Of a stretch of DNA of 64,000 nt, positions 28,295 through 36,866 are shown one piece after another. The translations under genes and the position numbers were made by a program. The stretch is from Neisseria chenwenguii (GTDB taxonomy: Bacteria > Pseudomonadota > Gammaproteobacteria > Burkholderiales > Neisseriaceae), in contig NZ_CP022278.1 in assembly GCF_002216145.1 (NCBI RefSeq), forward strand, positions 2,170,001 through 2,234,000, read 5' to 3'. Positions within the stretch are counted from its first letter, which is position 1; every line of letters begins with the position of its first letter. The notes below the pieces were generated by a model. That model did not search any database. It saw nothing but the letters and a program-made list of their open reading frames with translations, and had not been told where the DNA came from.

Positions 28295-28654
28295 TTATCT
28301 CATGTTGTCCAACACGGGCTCGACGCTGATTTCGGCGTCTTCCATGTCCAAAACCGTATCGTGGATTTCGATGTCGAAAAATTCCCAAAACGCTTGCAGG
28401 CTCATGTCTTGCGGCCATTTTTTTTCATCGTCTTCCCAGCCGGAAAGTTCGGCGGCGAAAATTTCCTGATAGCGCTCGTCGAAATAGGCGACGGCATCTT
28501 CGGGCTCTTTAAATTCAGGGATTAAAAACACCGAACAGTTGGTGCGCAACTGCTCAAGCGTCAAATCGGGAATCCCGTCGTCGAGCGATTTCAGCCAGGC
28601 CAGAAAGGGCGCGGCGGGTTTTAAAACGACGGCGGTGCGGTCAACGAAATACAT
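28295..28654 (-). CDS. Uncharacterised acidic protein
   Basis: 119 residues, strongly acidic (many D and E, especially 49-80 and the C-terminal DMEDAEISVEP). No signal peptide or membrane span. It contains a Trp-rich stretch (GWEDDEKKWPQ, QAFWEFF). The composition looks like a small cytoplasmic, possibly nucleic-acid-mimicking or binding protein, but I recognise no family. It is transcribed in the same direction as the ABC ATPase gene upstream, with a DUS hairpin between them. Confidence 0.65.
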   Translation of the reverse strand: MYFVDRTAVVLKPAAPFLAWLKSLDDGIPDLTLEQLRTNCSVFLIPEFKEPEDAVAYFDERYQEIFAAELSGWEDDEKKWPQDMSLQAFWEFFDIEIHDTVLDMEDAEISVEPVLDNMR

Positions 28655-28680
28655 AGTGTTCCAATCTTGATGAATGGTTC

Positions 28681-28717
28681 GGCCGTCTGAAAAATACGGC
28701 GGATTTTTCAGACGGCC
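28681..28717 (-). terminator. DUS hairpin terminator after the ABC ATPase gene
   Basis: GGCCGTCTGAAAAAT and ATTTTTCAGACGGCC, 7-base loop, 10 bases beyond the ATPase stop codon on the minus strand. Confidence 0.8.
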
Positions 28718-28726
28718 TTATGTGGA

Positions 28727-29455
28727 TTAATGCGTCATTACCTGCTGCAAAAACTGCTTGGCGCGTTCGTGTTTCGGGCTGGTAAAAAATTCTTCCGGCG
28801 TTGCCTCTTCGATAATCTGCCCGTGATCGACGAAAATCACGCGGTCGGCCACTTCGCGGGCAAACCCCATTTCGTGGGTCACACACATCATGGTCATGCC
28901 GCTCACCGCCAAATCCTTCATCACTTTCAACACTTCGCCCACCATTTCCGGGTCGAGCGCGGAAGTCGGTTCGTCAAACAGCATCACGCGCGGCTCCATC
29001 GCCAAACCGCGAGCAATCGCCACACGCTGCTGCTGACCGCCGGAAAGCTGGCTCGGCAGCGCGTCTTTTTTATGTGCCAAACCCACGCGCTCCAGCAGTT
29101 CCAACGCTTTTTGCTCCGCCTGCTCACGGCTTTGCTTTTTCACTTTCATCGGCGAAAGAATGATGTTTTCCAGCACGGTCAGATGCGGATATAGATTGAA
29201 ACTTTGGAACACAAAGCCGACTTCCTCGCGGATTTTGTTCAAATCGGTTTTCGGGTCGGCCACGTTGACGCCGTCCACCCAAATCTCGCCGCTTTCGATG
29301 CTTTCGAGCTGGTTGACCGTGCGGATCAGCGTGGATTTTCCGCTGCCCGAGGGGCCGCAGACCACGACCACTTCGCCCTGTTTTACTTCGAGATTCACGC
29401 CGTTGATGACATGCAGGTCTTTGAAATATTTGTGTACGTTTTTGAATTTAATCAT
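28727..29455 (-). CDS. Polar amino acid ABC transporter ATP-binding protein (GlnQ type)
   Basis: 242 residues. Walker [10 protein letters not shown] near 36-44, Q-loop [17 protein letters not shown], signature [16 protein letters not shown] near 137, Walker [15 protein letters not shown] near 157, and the H-loop CVTHEMGFA. The HYDP-type amino-acid importer subfamily is clear from the [21 protein letters not shown] segment. No permease or binding protein gene is adjacent, so it must work with components encoded elsewhere. Upstream is the YecR-like gene at only 12 bases. Confidence 0.9.
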   Translation of the reverse strand: MIKFKNVHKYFKDLHVINGVNLEVKQGEVVVVCGPSGSGKSTLIRTVNQLESIESGEIWVDGVNVADPKTDLNKIREEVGFVFQSFNLYPHLTVLENIILSPMKVKKQSREQAEQKALELLERVGLAHKKDALPSQLSGGQQQRVAIARGLAMEPRVMLFDEPTSALDPEMVGEVLKVMKDLAVSGMTMMCVTHEMGFAREVADRVIFVDHGQIIEEATPEEFFTSPKHERAKQFLQQVMTH

Positions 29456-29467
29456 GTTTTTAAAAAA

Positions 29468-29911
29468 TTAGTGCCTATTAATAGGTTGAACTGCTGTTTC
29501 AGTTTTAGTAACCGCAGGATTCGGAATATTGATGATAATTTGCTGCATCGGCTGACTTTGGTTTTGCACATGATATCCAGCCTGAGAAACGGTTGTATGC
29601 GATGTTCTTTGACCCGTACATTGATATTCTGTTACTACACGGTATTTTTCACATCCAAAACCATAATTGAGAACACATTGCTTACTGCCGGCACTAAATG
29701 CTTCAGCTTCAGAAAAACCCCATGCCTGACAACGCTTTGCAGCCTGTAATCGTGAAGCATCTTGATTCACAATAGGAGATTCATATGGAGTATATTCATA
29801 GGCCATTTTAACAATTCCATCGGCCTTACTGCCACTAATAGGAACCATTGTTTTATGTGTCGCACAACCGACTACCGCAAAAGCAAAGAGCAATGCCATC
29901 ATTTTTTTCAT
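29468..29911 (-). CDS. YecR-like lipoprotein
   Basis: 147 residues. Signal peptide with lipobox AVVGCA (cysteine at about 16). The mature part has GSKADGIVKMAYEY, then RCQAWGFSEAEAF and four further cysteines, the YecR family pattern. YecR is flagellum-associated in E. coli, but this organism should lack flagella, so the role is unknown. The gene is visibly richer in A and T than rsmA and folC around it, hinting at separate origin. It lies 30 bases below the RelA/SpoT-domain gene. Confidence 0.7.
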   Translation of the reverse strand: MKKMMALLFAFAVVGCATHKTMVPISGSKADGIVKMAYEYTPYESPIVNQDASRLQAAKRCQAWGFSEAEAFSAGSKQCVLNYGFGCEKYRVVTEYQCTGQRTSHTTVSQAGYHVQNQSQPMQQIIINIPNPAVTKTETAVQPINRH

Positions 29912-29940
29912 TTTACGTTTTCCTTATTTTAAGTGAAATA

Positions 29941-30510
29941 TCAGCGCACAAAATCACGTTTGTACGCCATGTGGTTTTCGATATTGGCTTTGGCGTCTTT
30001 TTCATCCCAAATCTGCAATTCCCACGGATAGTAGAAATTGCTGCTGTTTTTGAAATAGATATGCACGCCGATGTAGCCGTCTATATCGCGCAAATACCAG
30101 TTTTTCAAGCCATATCCGGTTTTCCAGTCGTCGAGTTTTTCCAAAATTTCCGACACGGTTTCAGACGGCCAAATCAGGCGTGCGCCGAAAATGTCGTTGA
30201 GAATATTATTTACCGGATATTGGTTTTCACGCGCGAGATAACGGCTGATTTTGTCGCGTATGCTTTCGGCGGTTTTCACGCGGTAGAAAAAGTCGATGCC
30301 GCGCGTATCGGCAAATGCCAAATAATCGTTAATCGCTTCGTGCAGATTCAGGCGGTAAGACAAAATATGCTCGGTCGGCACGCTACACAACGTATGGCTC
30401 AGGTTGATTTTTTCGACTTTGCCGGTCTCGAAATAGTCCTGCGAATACTGCGCGTGGATGCGGTTGATTTCGCGGATTAAACGTTCGGTTTTGTGCAGAT
30501 TGCTTTCCAT
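29941..30510 (-). CDS. Stand-alone RelA/SpoT-domain protein (possible small alarmone synthetase)
   Basis: 189 residues, no HD hydrolase, TGS or ACT part. After an 80-residue helical start, RVKTAESIRDKISRYLA (the R-x-K-x-x-x-S-I-x-x-K substrate helix) is followed by NNILNDIFGARLIW (the N-D-I-x-G-x-R strand with the metal aspartate), GYIGVHIYF (G-loop region) and WELQIWD, matching the E-x-Q-I motif with the catalytic glutamate. These are the landmarks of pyrophosphokinase-fold synthetases, which transfer pyrophosphate from ATP to GTP, to other nucleotides or to tRNA. It begins 15 bases after rsmA on the same strand. The GYxSxH tyrosine is replaced, so activity is uncertain. Confidence 0.65.
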   Translation of the reverse strand: MESNLHKTERLIREINRIHAQYSQDYFETGKVEKINLSHTLCSVPTEHILSYRLNLHEAINDYLAFADTRGIDFFYRVKTAESIRDKISRYLARENQYPVNNILNDIFGARLIWPSETVSEILEKLDDWKTGYGLKNWYLRDIDGYIGVHIYFKNSSNFYYPWELQIWDEKDAKANIENHMAYKRDFVR

Positions 30511-30524
30511 TGCCCTGCTCCGTT

Positions 30525-31304
30525 TCAGACGGCCTTCTTCACCAGATAATTGCTCAACGCCACATAAAGCTCGGGCGCGATGTGTTCGGCGCGGTCTTGC
30601 GGGTTGATGCCGACGGCCTGCAAATCCGCATCGTCGGCCAGCTCTTTCAGATTATTGCGGATGGTTTTGCGGCGTTGGTGGAACGCGAGTTTCACCAGTT
30701 TGGCGAAATGCTCGAAATCGTCGGCCTTACCAATACGGTGTTTGACCGGAATCATGCGCACCACGGCGGAATCGACTTTCGGCGCGGGGTCGAATGATTC
30801 GGGCGGCACGTCAATCAGGCTTTCCATGTCGAAAAAATATTGCAGCATCACGCCCAGCCGCCCGTAGTCGTTGGTTTTCGGCTCGGCCACCATGCGTTCG
30901 ACCACTTCTTTTTGCAGCATAAAGTGCATATCGATGACCTCGTCGGCGATGTCGGCCAGTTTGAACAGCAGCGGCGTGGAAATGTTGTACGGCAGGTTGC
31001 CGACGATTTTCTTTTTGCCCGCCACGCTTCTGAAATCGAATTGCAGCACGTCGCCTTCGTAAATCACGAGTTTGTCGGCAAACGGCAGGGTTTTCAGACG
31101 GCCTACGATGTCGCGGTCAATTTCGCAAACGTGCAGTTTGTCCAACTTTTTCGCCAGCGGCTCGGTAATCGCAGCCAAACCGGGGCCGATTTCAATCACG
31201 GTATCGCCGGCCTGCGGGCGCACAGCGTTGACGATGTCGGCGATGATGCGCGTGTCCTGCAAAAAATTCTGCCCGAACCGCTTGCGGGCTTTGTGTTCTT
31301 TCAT
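30525..31304 (-). CDS. rsmA: 16S rRNA dimethyladenosine transferase
   Basis: 259 residues. [13 protein letters not shown] at the start, [16 protein letters not shown] (SAM motif I) near 37, [11 protein letters not shown] near 61 and [16 protein letters not shown] (N-L-P-Y catalytic motif IV) near 102-117. It dimethylates A1518 and A1519 in helix 45 of 16S rRNA. It is first of a tight minus-strand run with the RelA/SpoT-domain, YecR-like and ABC ATPase genes. Confidence 0.97.
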   Translation of the reverse strand: MKEHKARKRFGQNFLQDTRIIADIVNAVRPQAGDTVIEIGPGLAAITEPLAKKLDKLHVCEIDRDIVGRLKTLPFADKLVIYEGDVLQFDFRSVAGKKKIVGNLPYNISTPLLFKLADIADEVIDMHFMLQKEVVERMVAEPKTNDYGRLGVMLQYFFDMESLIDVPPESFDPAPKVDSAVVRMIPVKHRIGKADDFEHFAKLVKLAFHQRRKTIRNNLKELADDADLQAVGINPQDRAEHIAPELYVALSNYLVKKAV

Positions 31305-31369
31305 GCTTCTAAATGAATAAATTTTTTCAGGCGGTATTGTAACTGAAAAACGGCGCAGATTGTGATTGG

Positions 31370-31413
31370 AAAGGCCGTCTGAAAAACGTTTCGGCGGTTT
31401 TCAGACGGCCTTT
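31370..31413 (-). terminator. DUS hairpin terminator of the LD-carboxypeptidase gene
   Basis: AAAGGCCGTCTGAAAA and its inverse copy around a 12-base loop, 20 bases beyond the stop codon on the minus strand. Confidence 0.75.
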
Positions 31414-31433
31414 GGCGTGCTTTGGCAATCGGT

Positions 31434-32621
31434 TTATTCGCTGACTTCGTCTGCCGTGGCGGGGGCGGTATAAACCGTGCCGTCAAACGCGGGCTGCGGC
31501 AGCAGTGCGTTGAGGTTGAGGGTGTTTGCGGCGAGGGTGGGGTAGCCGCTGAAGGTGACGGTATAACCGCCGTTGCCCGTGGACTTTACTTTGGCGTGCG
31601 CGCCCAGCGGGAAGGTGGTTTTGTTGGTAATGTGGCCGAACGGGAAACCGGTCAGAACGGGCACTTGGGTTACGCGCTGGATTTGGTTGACGACGGCGGT
31701 AAAGTCGTAGCTGGAATCGTAGGTGTCGCGGATGGTGCCCATGCGGAAATCGCCGAAAATAATCGCGCGCTGTTTTTTCAATACGCCGGCCAGGTGCAGC
31801 GTGTTGAGCATGCGCTCGATGCGGTAGGGCTGCTCGCTCACGTCTTCGAGAAACAGGATTCCGCCTTGAATATCAGGCAGATAGGGTGAGCCGGCCAATG
31901 AAGCCAATACGCTCAGGTTGCCGCCCCAAAGCGTTCCCTCGACATTCACGTCTTTGCGTTGTATAGCGGCGACATCGACGATGTTGGCGGAATTGGTTGT
32001 GCCGCGTATAAAGGAGTCCATCGTGTAAACGCTGGGCTGCGGTTTGCCGAATTCGCTGTACACCATCGGGCCGGCGAAACTCGGCATATTGCCTTTGGCC
32101 AGCAGTGCAAGCTGGATGGCGCAAACGTCGCTGAAGCCGAAAAACAGTGTGTTGCGCTCGCGCATCCGTGCGCCCAAACTCGCGAAATCGATGCCGGCCA
32201 ACAGCCGCACTGCGCCGTAGCCTCCGCGCAAGCCCATCAGCACTTTCGGTGTTTGCACGCGGCCTGCGGCGACGTCTTGGAAGTCGGCGGTGCGCTGGGC
32301 ATCCGTGCCGGCAAAACGCTGGTAACGGCGCGAAGCGGCCTGCTGGTTGGTCACGGTAAAGCCTGCGTTGTAGAGGCGGGTCAGGCCGAGGTTGGCGCGT
32401 TCGGCCGATTCGGCAAAACCGGAGGGCGCGACGACGCGCAAAACATTGTCGCCCGAGCGGACGGTGTTGGTGCTTCTTGGGGGCACGGGTTTTTCTTTCT
32501 GATTGGCGGATTTGGTGGAAGGAGAAGAAGAACCGCCGCTGCCGCAGGCCTGAAGCAGACCCGCGCCCGCAATGGCGGAAGCGGCTTGGAGAAAACGGCG
32601 GCGGGAAGTTTGCCAAGTCAT
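31434..32621 (-). CDS. Tat-exported lipoprotein LD-carboxypeptidase (S66 family)
   Basis: 395 residues. The N-terminus SRRRFLQAASAIAGAGLLQAC combines a twin-arginine motif with a lipobox, so the enzyme is exported folded and probably lipid-anchored. The S66 domain has GLRGGYGAVRLL, then GFSDVCAIQLALLAKG with the nucleophile serine near 170, FLEDVSEQPYRIERML with the active glutamate near 265, and GFPFGHI with the histidine near 340. LdcA enzymes trim the terminal D-Ala from tetrapeptides during murein recycling; this one would act outside the cytoplasm rather than inside. Confidence 0.88.
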   Translation of the reverse strand: MTWQTSRRRFLQAASAIAGAGLLQACGSGGSSSPSTKSANQKEKPVPPRSTNTVRSGDNVLRVVAPSGFAESAERANLGLTRLYNAGFTVTNQQAASRRYQRFAGTDAQRTADFQDVAAGRVQTPKVLMGLRGGYGAVRLLAGIDFASLGARMRERNTLFFGFSDVCAIQLALLAKGNMPSFAGPMVYSEFGKPQPSVYTMDSFIRGTTNSANIVDVAAIQRKDVNVEGTLWGGNLSVLASLAGSPYLPDIQGGILFLEDVSEQPYRIERMLNTLHLAGVLKKQRAIIFGDFRMGTIRDTYDSSYDFTAVVNQIQRVTQVPVLTGFPFGHITNKTTFPLGAHAKVKSTGNGGYTVTFSGYPTLAANTLNLNALLPQPAFDGTVYTAPATADEVSE

Positions 32622-32775
32622 AGGGTTTCCTTTTTTGATGTTTGTTTTCAGACGGCATGATCCTGGCAGAGGCCGTCTGAAAAAGGTTTGTTGTCAGGCG
32701 GGATTGCAGGCCTGCGCGGGAATGACATCGGTGAGGCCTTTTTGATTTTACAAAAGTTTTATGCCGTCTGAAAAA

Positions 32776-33174
32776 CTACTGAATCAAAGCCTTAACCTGC
32801 TCCGGCCAGTTTTCCGGCAGTGTCATTTCATGGTTGCGCACGGCGGGCACCCAAATCGGCGCGGGGAAGTTGGCGTCGTTTTCAAAACGCGCGATGACGT
32901 GCCAATGCAGGTGCGGCACGACGTTGCCCAAGCTCGCCAGATTGATTTTGGCGGGGCGGAACACTTTGCGCATCGCGGCTTCGACACGGTAAACCATATC
33001 CATCAGCTCGGCGCGGCTTTCAGACGGCAGGTCGGTCATTTCCGTCACATGCGCCTGCCAAATCACACGGCAAAACGCCGGCGCACCCGCTTCGTTGTGC
33101 ACGGCAATCACGCGCAGATTGGGCGTTTGCAGCAGGATTTCTTCGTTTTCGGCACGGCAGACGGGGCAGCTCAC
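32776..33174 (-). CDS. HIT-family nucleotide hydrolase/transferase
   Basis: 132 residues. The N-terminal CPVC pair is followed by a single HIT domain with HLHWHVIARF near 92-101, carrying the H-x-H-x-H triad. Such proteins hydrolyse AMP conjugates or dinucleotides. The C-terminal segment FPAPIWVPAVRN is typical of the short proteobacterial group. A DUS is in frame (LPSESRAEL near 48). Confidence 0.85.
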   Translation of the reverse strand: MSCPVCRAENEEILLQTPNLRVIAVHNEAGAPAFCRVIWQAHVTEMTDLPSESRAELMDMVYRVEAAMRKVFRPAKINLASLGNVVPHLHWHVIARFENDANFPAPIWVPAVRNHEMTLPENWPEQVKALIQ

Positions 33175-33316
33175 GGCAGTTCCTCAAGAATTGGGAAACA
33201 GCTATTTTAAGCGAAACGGCCGTCTGAATCATCTTTTCAGACGGCATTTGACATAAATTTATGATCGGCGTTGCAGACGTAAAAAAGCAGCCCGAAGGCT
33301 GCTGATTTTTATAGTA

Positions 33317-33401
33317 TGGTGCGGACGGAGAGACTCGAACTCTCACACCTCTCGGCGCCAGAACCTAAATCTGGTGCGTCTACCAATTTCGCCACGTCCG
33401 C
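33317..33401 (-). tRNA. tRNA-Leu (anticodon TAG)
   Basis: The minus strand reads GCGGACGTGGC at the 5' end and GTCCGCACCA at the 3' end, giving a 7-base acceptor stem and an encoded CCA. The anticodon arm CCAGA-TTTAGGT-TCTGG places TAG in the loop, and the class II variable arm (CGCCGAGAGGTG) is as expected for leucine. 85 bases. Confidence 0.97.
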
Positions 33402-33414
33402 GTGAGAAAGCGGG

Positions 33415-33442
33415 ATTATACACATTTTCATGAAAACTGCAA
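33415..33442 (-). promoter_or_regulatory. Promoter of tRNA-Leu
   Basis: On the minus strand TTGCAG, 16 bases, then a perfect TATAAT that ends 13 bases before the tRNA 5' end. Confidence 0.7.
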
Positions 33443-33557
33443 ACCGGCAGGCTTGAAATACGGCGGTTTTGCCCGATATTGCGGCTGTTGGCAAGGCCGT
33501 CTGAAATGCTTGGAAACGGGTTTTCAGGCGGCATCACGATTGTATAAAGGAGCGGCG

Positions 33558-34223
33558 ATGCCGGCTTTACTGATTAAAGATTATTTGCAGACGCAGGGCT
33601 TGAAATTGCCGGCGGACAATGTTCGGGCAGCGTATCTGGCGGCGCAGGCGGTAATGAATTTGGGCTCGGCGTCTATCGAGCGTGGGATTTTGTGGCCGGA
33701 ACACGGCGGCTGGCGGCTTGCCGACCATGTGGCGGCCGATGCGGCCAACGAGGCTTTGCTCAGGCAGATTTTTATGGCGTTGGATTCGGCATACAGCCGC
33801 ACGGCGAATGTCCGCAGCGCGGCGCTTTATGCGCAGATGCCGTCTGAAAACGGCGCGAAACTGGTGCAGCTGACCCGACAGGGCGAGATGCTGGAGCCGC
33901 TTTTGGATGTGAATGACGACAACAGCCGTGTTTATCTGGCCTGCCGCACGGCGCAGAGCGGCTGGCTGAACCTTGCCGACGATGTGCCCTACTGGCTGGA
34001 CTTGGGCGAAATCGAGGGCAGCCGCAACGAGGGCGGAAAAAGCCAGCTTTCGGCGCCGGTCTGCACGGAAAGCGGCGCGGTGTTGGGCGTGTTGCACGTT
34101 GAATTTAATGATAAAAAACAGACTGATGAGGTGGCTCAAACGGAATGGGTGGCGCTGGCGCTGGCTTTGTCGGAGCCGTTGAAAACCCTGTTGGGCATCG
34201 AAGAGGAAATACAAAATGACTGA
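33558..34223 (+). CDS. GAF-like domain protein of unknown function, coupled to ribA
   Basis: 221 residues, soluble. The central region has a GAF-like pattern: [24 protein letters not shown] followed by [30 protein letters not shown], the typical strand-turn-strand ending. The N-terminal 90 residues are helical and have no recognised motif. The ATG at 33558 follows AAAGGAGCG. It overlaps ribA by 8 bases, so translation is coupled. Ligand sensing is inference. A DUS lies in frame (QMPSENGAK near 94). Confidence 0.65.
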   Translation: MPALLIKDYLQTQGLKLPADNVRAAYLAAQAVMNLGSASIERGILWPEHGGWRLADHVAADAANEALLRQIFMALDSAYSRTANVRSAALYAQMPSENGAKLVQLTRQGEMLEPLLDVNDDNSRVYLACRTAQSGWLNLADDVPYWLDLGEIEGSRNEGGKSQLSAPVCTESGAVLGVLHVEFNDKKQTDEVAQTEWVALALALSEPLKTLLGIEEEIQND

Positions 34224-34812
34224 GGCTTTAAAATTTATAGCTGCCTGCCGTCTGCCGACAGAATGGGGTGTGTTTACCATGCACGGCTTTGAAGAGCCGG
34301 GCGGACAGGAACATATTGCGCTGACGATGGGTGATTTTTCAGACGGCCTGCCGGTTTTGTCGCGCATCCACTCGGAATGTCTGACGGGCGATGCGCTGTT
34401 TTCCAAAAAATGCGATTGCGGGCCGCAGCTTAAGGCGGCTATGCAGGCGGTGCAGCAGGAGGGGCGCGGGGTAATTGTTTATCTGCGTCAGGAAGGGCGC
34501 GGCATCGGCCTGATTAATAAAATCCGTGCCTACCATTTGCAGGACGGGGGCGCGGATACGGTTGAGGCGAATCTGAAACTCGGCCTGCCCGTCGATGCCC
34601 GCGATTTTACTTTGGCCAAGCATATTTACGATTATCTGGGCGTGCGTGCGGTCAAGCTGTTGACCAATAATCCCGAAAAAATCCAAACGCTTTCGGATGC
34701 GGGAATCAACGTCTCCGAACGCATTGCCTTGCAGGTGGGCGAAAATGCGGAAAACGAGCAGTATCTGCAAACTAAAGCGGAAAAACTGGGGCATATGTTA
34801 GGCAAAGAGTAG
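34216..34812 (+). CDS. ribA: GTP cyclohydrolase II
   Basis: 198 residues. [20 protein letters not shown] near 50-70 holds the three zinc cysteines; [18 protein letters not shown] near 88-105 contains the catalytic arginine loop, and [14 protein letters not shown] near 148 completes the family. It converts GTP to the first riboflavin intermediate. It is a stand-alone RibA without a RibB domain. A DUS in frame encodes FSDGLP near 40. Confidence 0.96.
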   Translation: MTEALKFIAACRLPTEWGVFTMHGFEEPGGQEHIALTMGDFSDGLPVLSRIHSECLTGDALFSKKCDCGPQLKAAMQAVQQEGRGVIVYLRQEGRGIGLINKIRAYHLQDGGADTVEANLKLGLPVDARDFTLAKHIYDYLGVRAVKLLTNNPEKIQTLSDAGINVSERIALQVGENAENEQYLQTKAEKLGHMLGKE

Positions 34813-34834
34813 GAATTGGCAGCATGAGAACGAG

Positions 34835-34864
34835 GAGGCCGTCTGAAAATTTTCAGACGGCCTC
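34835..34864. terminator. DUS hairpin between convergent ribA and pilX
   Basis: GAGGCCGTCTGAAAA and its inverse overlap nearly without a loop; suited to end both genes. Confidence 0.8.
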
Positions 34865-34899
34865 GTGTTTTAAAACAAACGGTATGGTTTTGCAGTGGA

Positions 34900-35355
34900 T
34901 TATTTTGGTTCACAGCCGTCGGTTTTTGTTTTTTTGTAATCCGTTGCACCGGCAGCAGTATCGCAGAAATAGGCATTGCCGTTACTGTCCATCCATACGG
35001 ACAACTTGTAGCCGCTGCCGGCTTTCGGTGTTGCTGATAAACGATAGCGACGGCCTTTTGCGACATCTTCCATGGCCGCAGTCAGCGTATATTTGGTCTT
35101 TAACTGTGGGTCGTTAAAGTCTTTGAACGCTCCCAATTTGGTTTGTACGTCAGCCGGAAGAGACGAAGGATTTTTCAACAACCAGGTTTTAATTTGGTTA
35201 TTAATATCCACAAGTTCCGAATGCGCTTGGGCGCGGTAGCCGCGCTCGATGTAGCGGTTGTACGAGGGCAGGGCGATGCTGGCGAGGATGCCGATAATCG
35301 CAATGGTGATCATCATCTCGACCAAGGTAAAGCCGTGAACGGTCTGTCTTTTCAT
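34900..35355 (-). CDS. pilX: Minor type IV pilin PilX/PilL
   Basis: 151 residues. A short basic leader ends in G before FTLVEMMITIAIIGILASIALP, the prepilin peptidase site and hydrophobic helix with Glu5. Near the C-terminus, two cysteines (YFCDT and DGCEP) can form the D-region loop. It is last of dnaB-pilH-I-J-K-X, the position of meningococcal PilX (gonococcal PilL), which promotes pilus surface display and aggregation. The ATG at 35355 follows AAGGATAAGG and sits 10 bases beyond the pilK stop. Confidence 0.85.
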   Translation of the reverse strand: MKRQTVHGFTLVEMMITIAIIGILASIALPSYNRYIERGYRAQAHSELVDINNQIKTWLLKNPSSLPADVQTKLGAFKDFNDPQLKTKYTLTAAMEDVAKGRRYRLSATPKAGSGYKLSVWMDSNGNAYFCDTAAGATDYKKTKTDGCEPK

Positions 35356-35365
35356 GGCCTTATCC

Positions 35366-35935
35366 TTACTCTGCTGCAACGTATGATTGGGTGATTACGG
35401 TGGTATTGTCGTTTCTGCCTTTCGCTTTGGCGGTTACGCGGTAATATGATGTGCCGGTTGCTTTGTCTGTTTTGACAAATTCAATGATGTAGTGGGCTTG
35501 GACATCTGACGGTTGAGCATTTTTTGGGTAAACTCTGCCGTTTTCTTCCATGCAGAGTTTTTCGCCTGTGCAAGTTCTCTTCCATGCGGATTCGGTGGAG
35601 TTGCCGTCAACGGTAATTTTGGTATTGCCTGCATTGGAATTTGTTGCGCCCACGGCGCGACACAGGCCTTCTTCACAGTTGTCTTTGAATGTCAGTGCGG
35701 CTTTTGTTTCAAAATCAACAATATCTTGTTCGCCTTGGCGCAAGGCTGCTTCGGAAATACTCATGGCGTATTTGCGGTCGGAGTCGTTGGCGCTGATACG
35801 GTATTCGGTGTTGTATGCCTGAACGGCGGCGACTACCAGTAAGGCGATGACAATCATCACTATCAGTACGATAAAGAGTGCAAAGCCTTGTTGAGACGAG
35901 GCTTTGGGTGGGTTTAAACGGCACGGTCTGCGCAT
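35366..35935 (-). CDS. pilK: Minor type IV pilin assembly protein PilK
   Basis: 189 residues. A leader of about 17 residues ends QQG before FALFIVLIVMIVIALLVVAAV. The residue at mature position 5 is Phe/Ile-like rather than Glu, the known feature of PilK/GspK-type tip pilins. Cysteines pair as NCEEGLC and TCTGEKLC. It overlaps pilJ by 22 bases. Confidence 0.85.
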   Translation of the reverse strand: MRRPCRLNPPKASSQQGFALFIVLIVMIVIALLVVAAVQAYNTEYRISANDSDRKYAMSISEAALRQGEQDIVDFETKAALTFKDNCEEGLCRAVGATNSNAGNTKITVDGNSTESAWKRTCTGEKLCMEENGRVYPKNAQPSDVQAHYIIEFVKTDKATGTSYYRVTAKAKGRNDNTTVITQSYVAAE

Positions 35936-36861
35936 GTGTTGCCTCCCCTTACGTTGGCGTTGATGTTGTAAATTTGGACGTTGTTGTCTGTTCCTGCGGC
36001 TATATCACCGTTTGTGCCTTTTCCTTTCAGTTTCAGGCTGATCAATACGGGCGTGGGTGGTGTGGTTACGGTTGAGCCGGTTGGATTGGTCTTTTTAAAG
36101 GTGTTTGTTTGTTCAAATTTTTCCTCAGGTACAGTGCCTGTCGGGCATTGGCTGATATAGGTGTAGTTGATTGTCCAAGAATCCACCCCTTTCATCAGCA
36201 ATTGTGGGTTGCTCCACGTGCCGTCATCGTCAAGCTGGAAACGGAACAGTCCTTTTTGAGAGCCTGCTGTGCCGATAACGTAGGCATTGACGGTATGGCG
36301 CATGATTGAGATGGTGCCGTCTTCATCATCAGTTGCAATATTCAATGCGTCGGCAGCGCGGGCATCTGCAATGGTTTTAATGGCGGTGTTAGTACGGGCA
36401 AGGACGTTGCAGCTGCTAACCACCCGGGTGGCATCATTTGCAGAGTCATCGGTGCCGTATTGGAAAATCAAAGCCTTATTCTTGGTATCCGGAACAAATC
36501 CGCCCTCTGTAAAGCCTGAGCTGCCAACTTCTTTAACAGGCAGGAAAGGGTCTTTCAGGGAGAAGAATTGTGCTCCTTTATCTTGGAGAACGTCTTTTGC
36601 TTCATGCGTTGCCATATTAAAACAACCGAAGCTGCCGGCCATGCGTGCATCGCGGGTAATCATATTGGCGGCATTACGCAAATCCTGTTGGGCATTCATG
36701 CGCTCGGAAGCGGTATTATTCAGCGTGCGCGTGCTGAAATAGCCTGATGTGGCGGCTATCAAAACAATCATGCTCAATGCGCTGGCAACCAGAAATTCAA
36801 TCAGGCTGAAGCCGTGCATTTTCTGCATGTGGGTAAATTGAGGGAGACGTTTACTTTTCAT
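35914..36861 (-). CDS. pilJ: Minor type IV pilin assembly protein PilJ (PilW-like)
   Basis: 315 residues. Leader ends MHG before FSLIEFLVASALSMIVLIAAT, with Glu5 retained. The PilW family is shown by length and MITRDARMAGSFGCF near 70. It helps prime pilus assembly at the inner membrane. Overlaps pilK; 5 bases separate it from pilI. Confidence 0.87.
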   Translation of the reverse strand: MKSKRLPQFTHMQKMHGFSLIEFLVASALSMIVLIAATSGYFSTRTLNNTASERMNAQQDLRNAANMITRDARMAGSFGCFNMATHEAKDVLQDKGAQFFSLKDPFLPVKEVGSSGFTEGGFVPDTKNKALIFQYGTDDSANDATRVVSSCNVLARTNTAIKTIADARAADALNIATDDEDGTISIMRHTVNAYVIGTAGSQKGLFRFQLDDDGTWSNPQLLMKGVDSWTINYTYISQCPTGTVPEEKFEQTNTFKKTNPTGSTVTTPPTPVLISLKLKGKGTNGDIAAGTDNNVQIYNINANVRGGNTCADRAV

Positions 36862-36866
36862 TTGTT

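Noticed and set aside
28295..28654. Antitoxin or anti-restriction DNA mimic, because of the strong acidity
   Set aside because: Acidity alone is not enough; no partner toxin or phage context is present.
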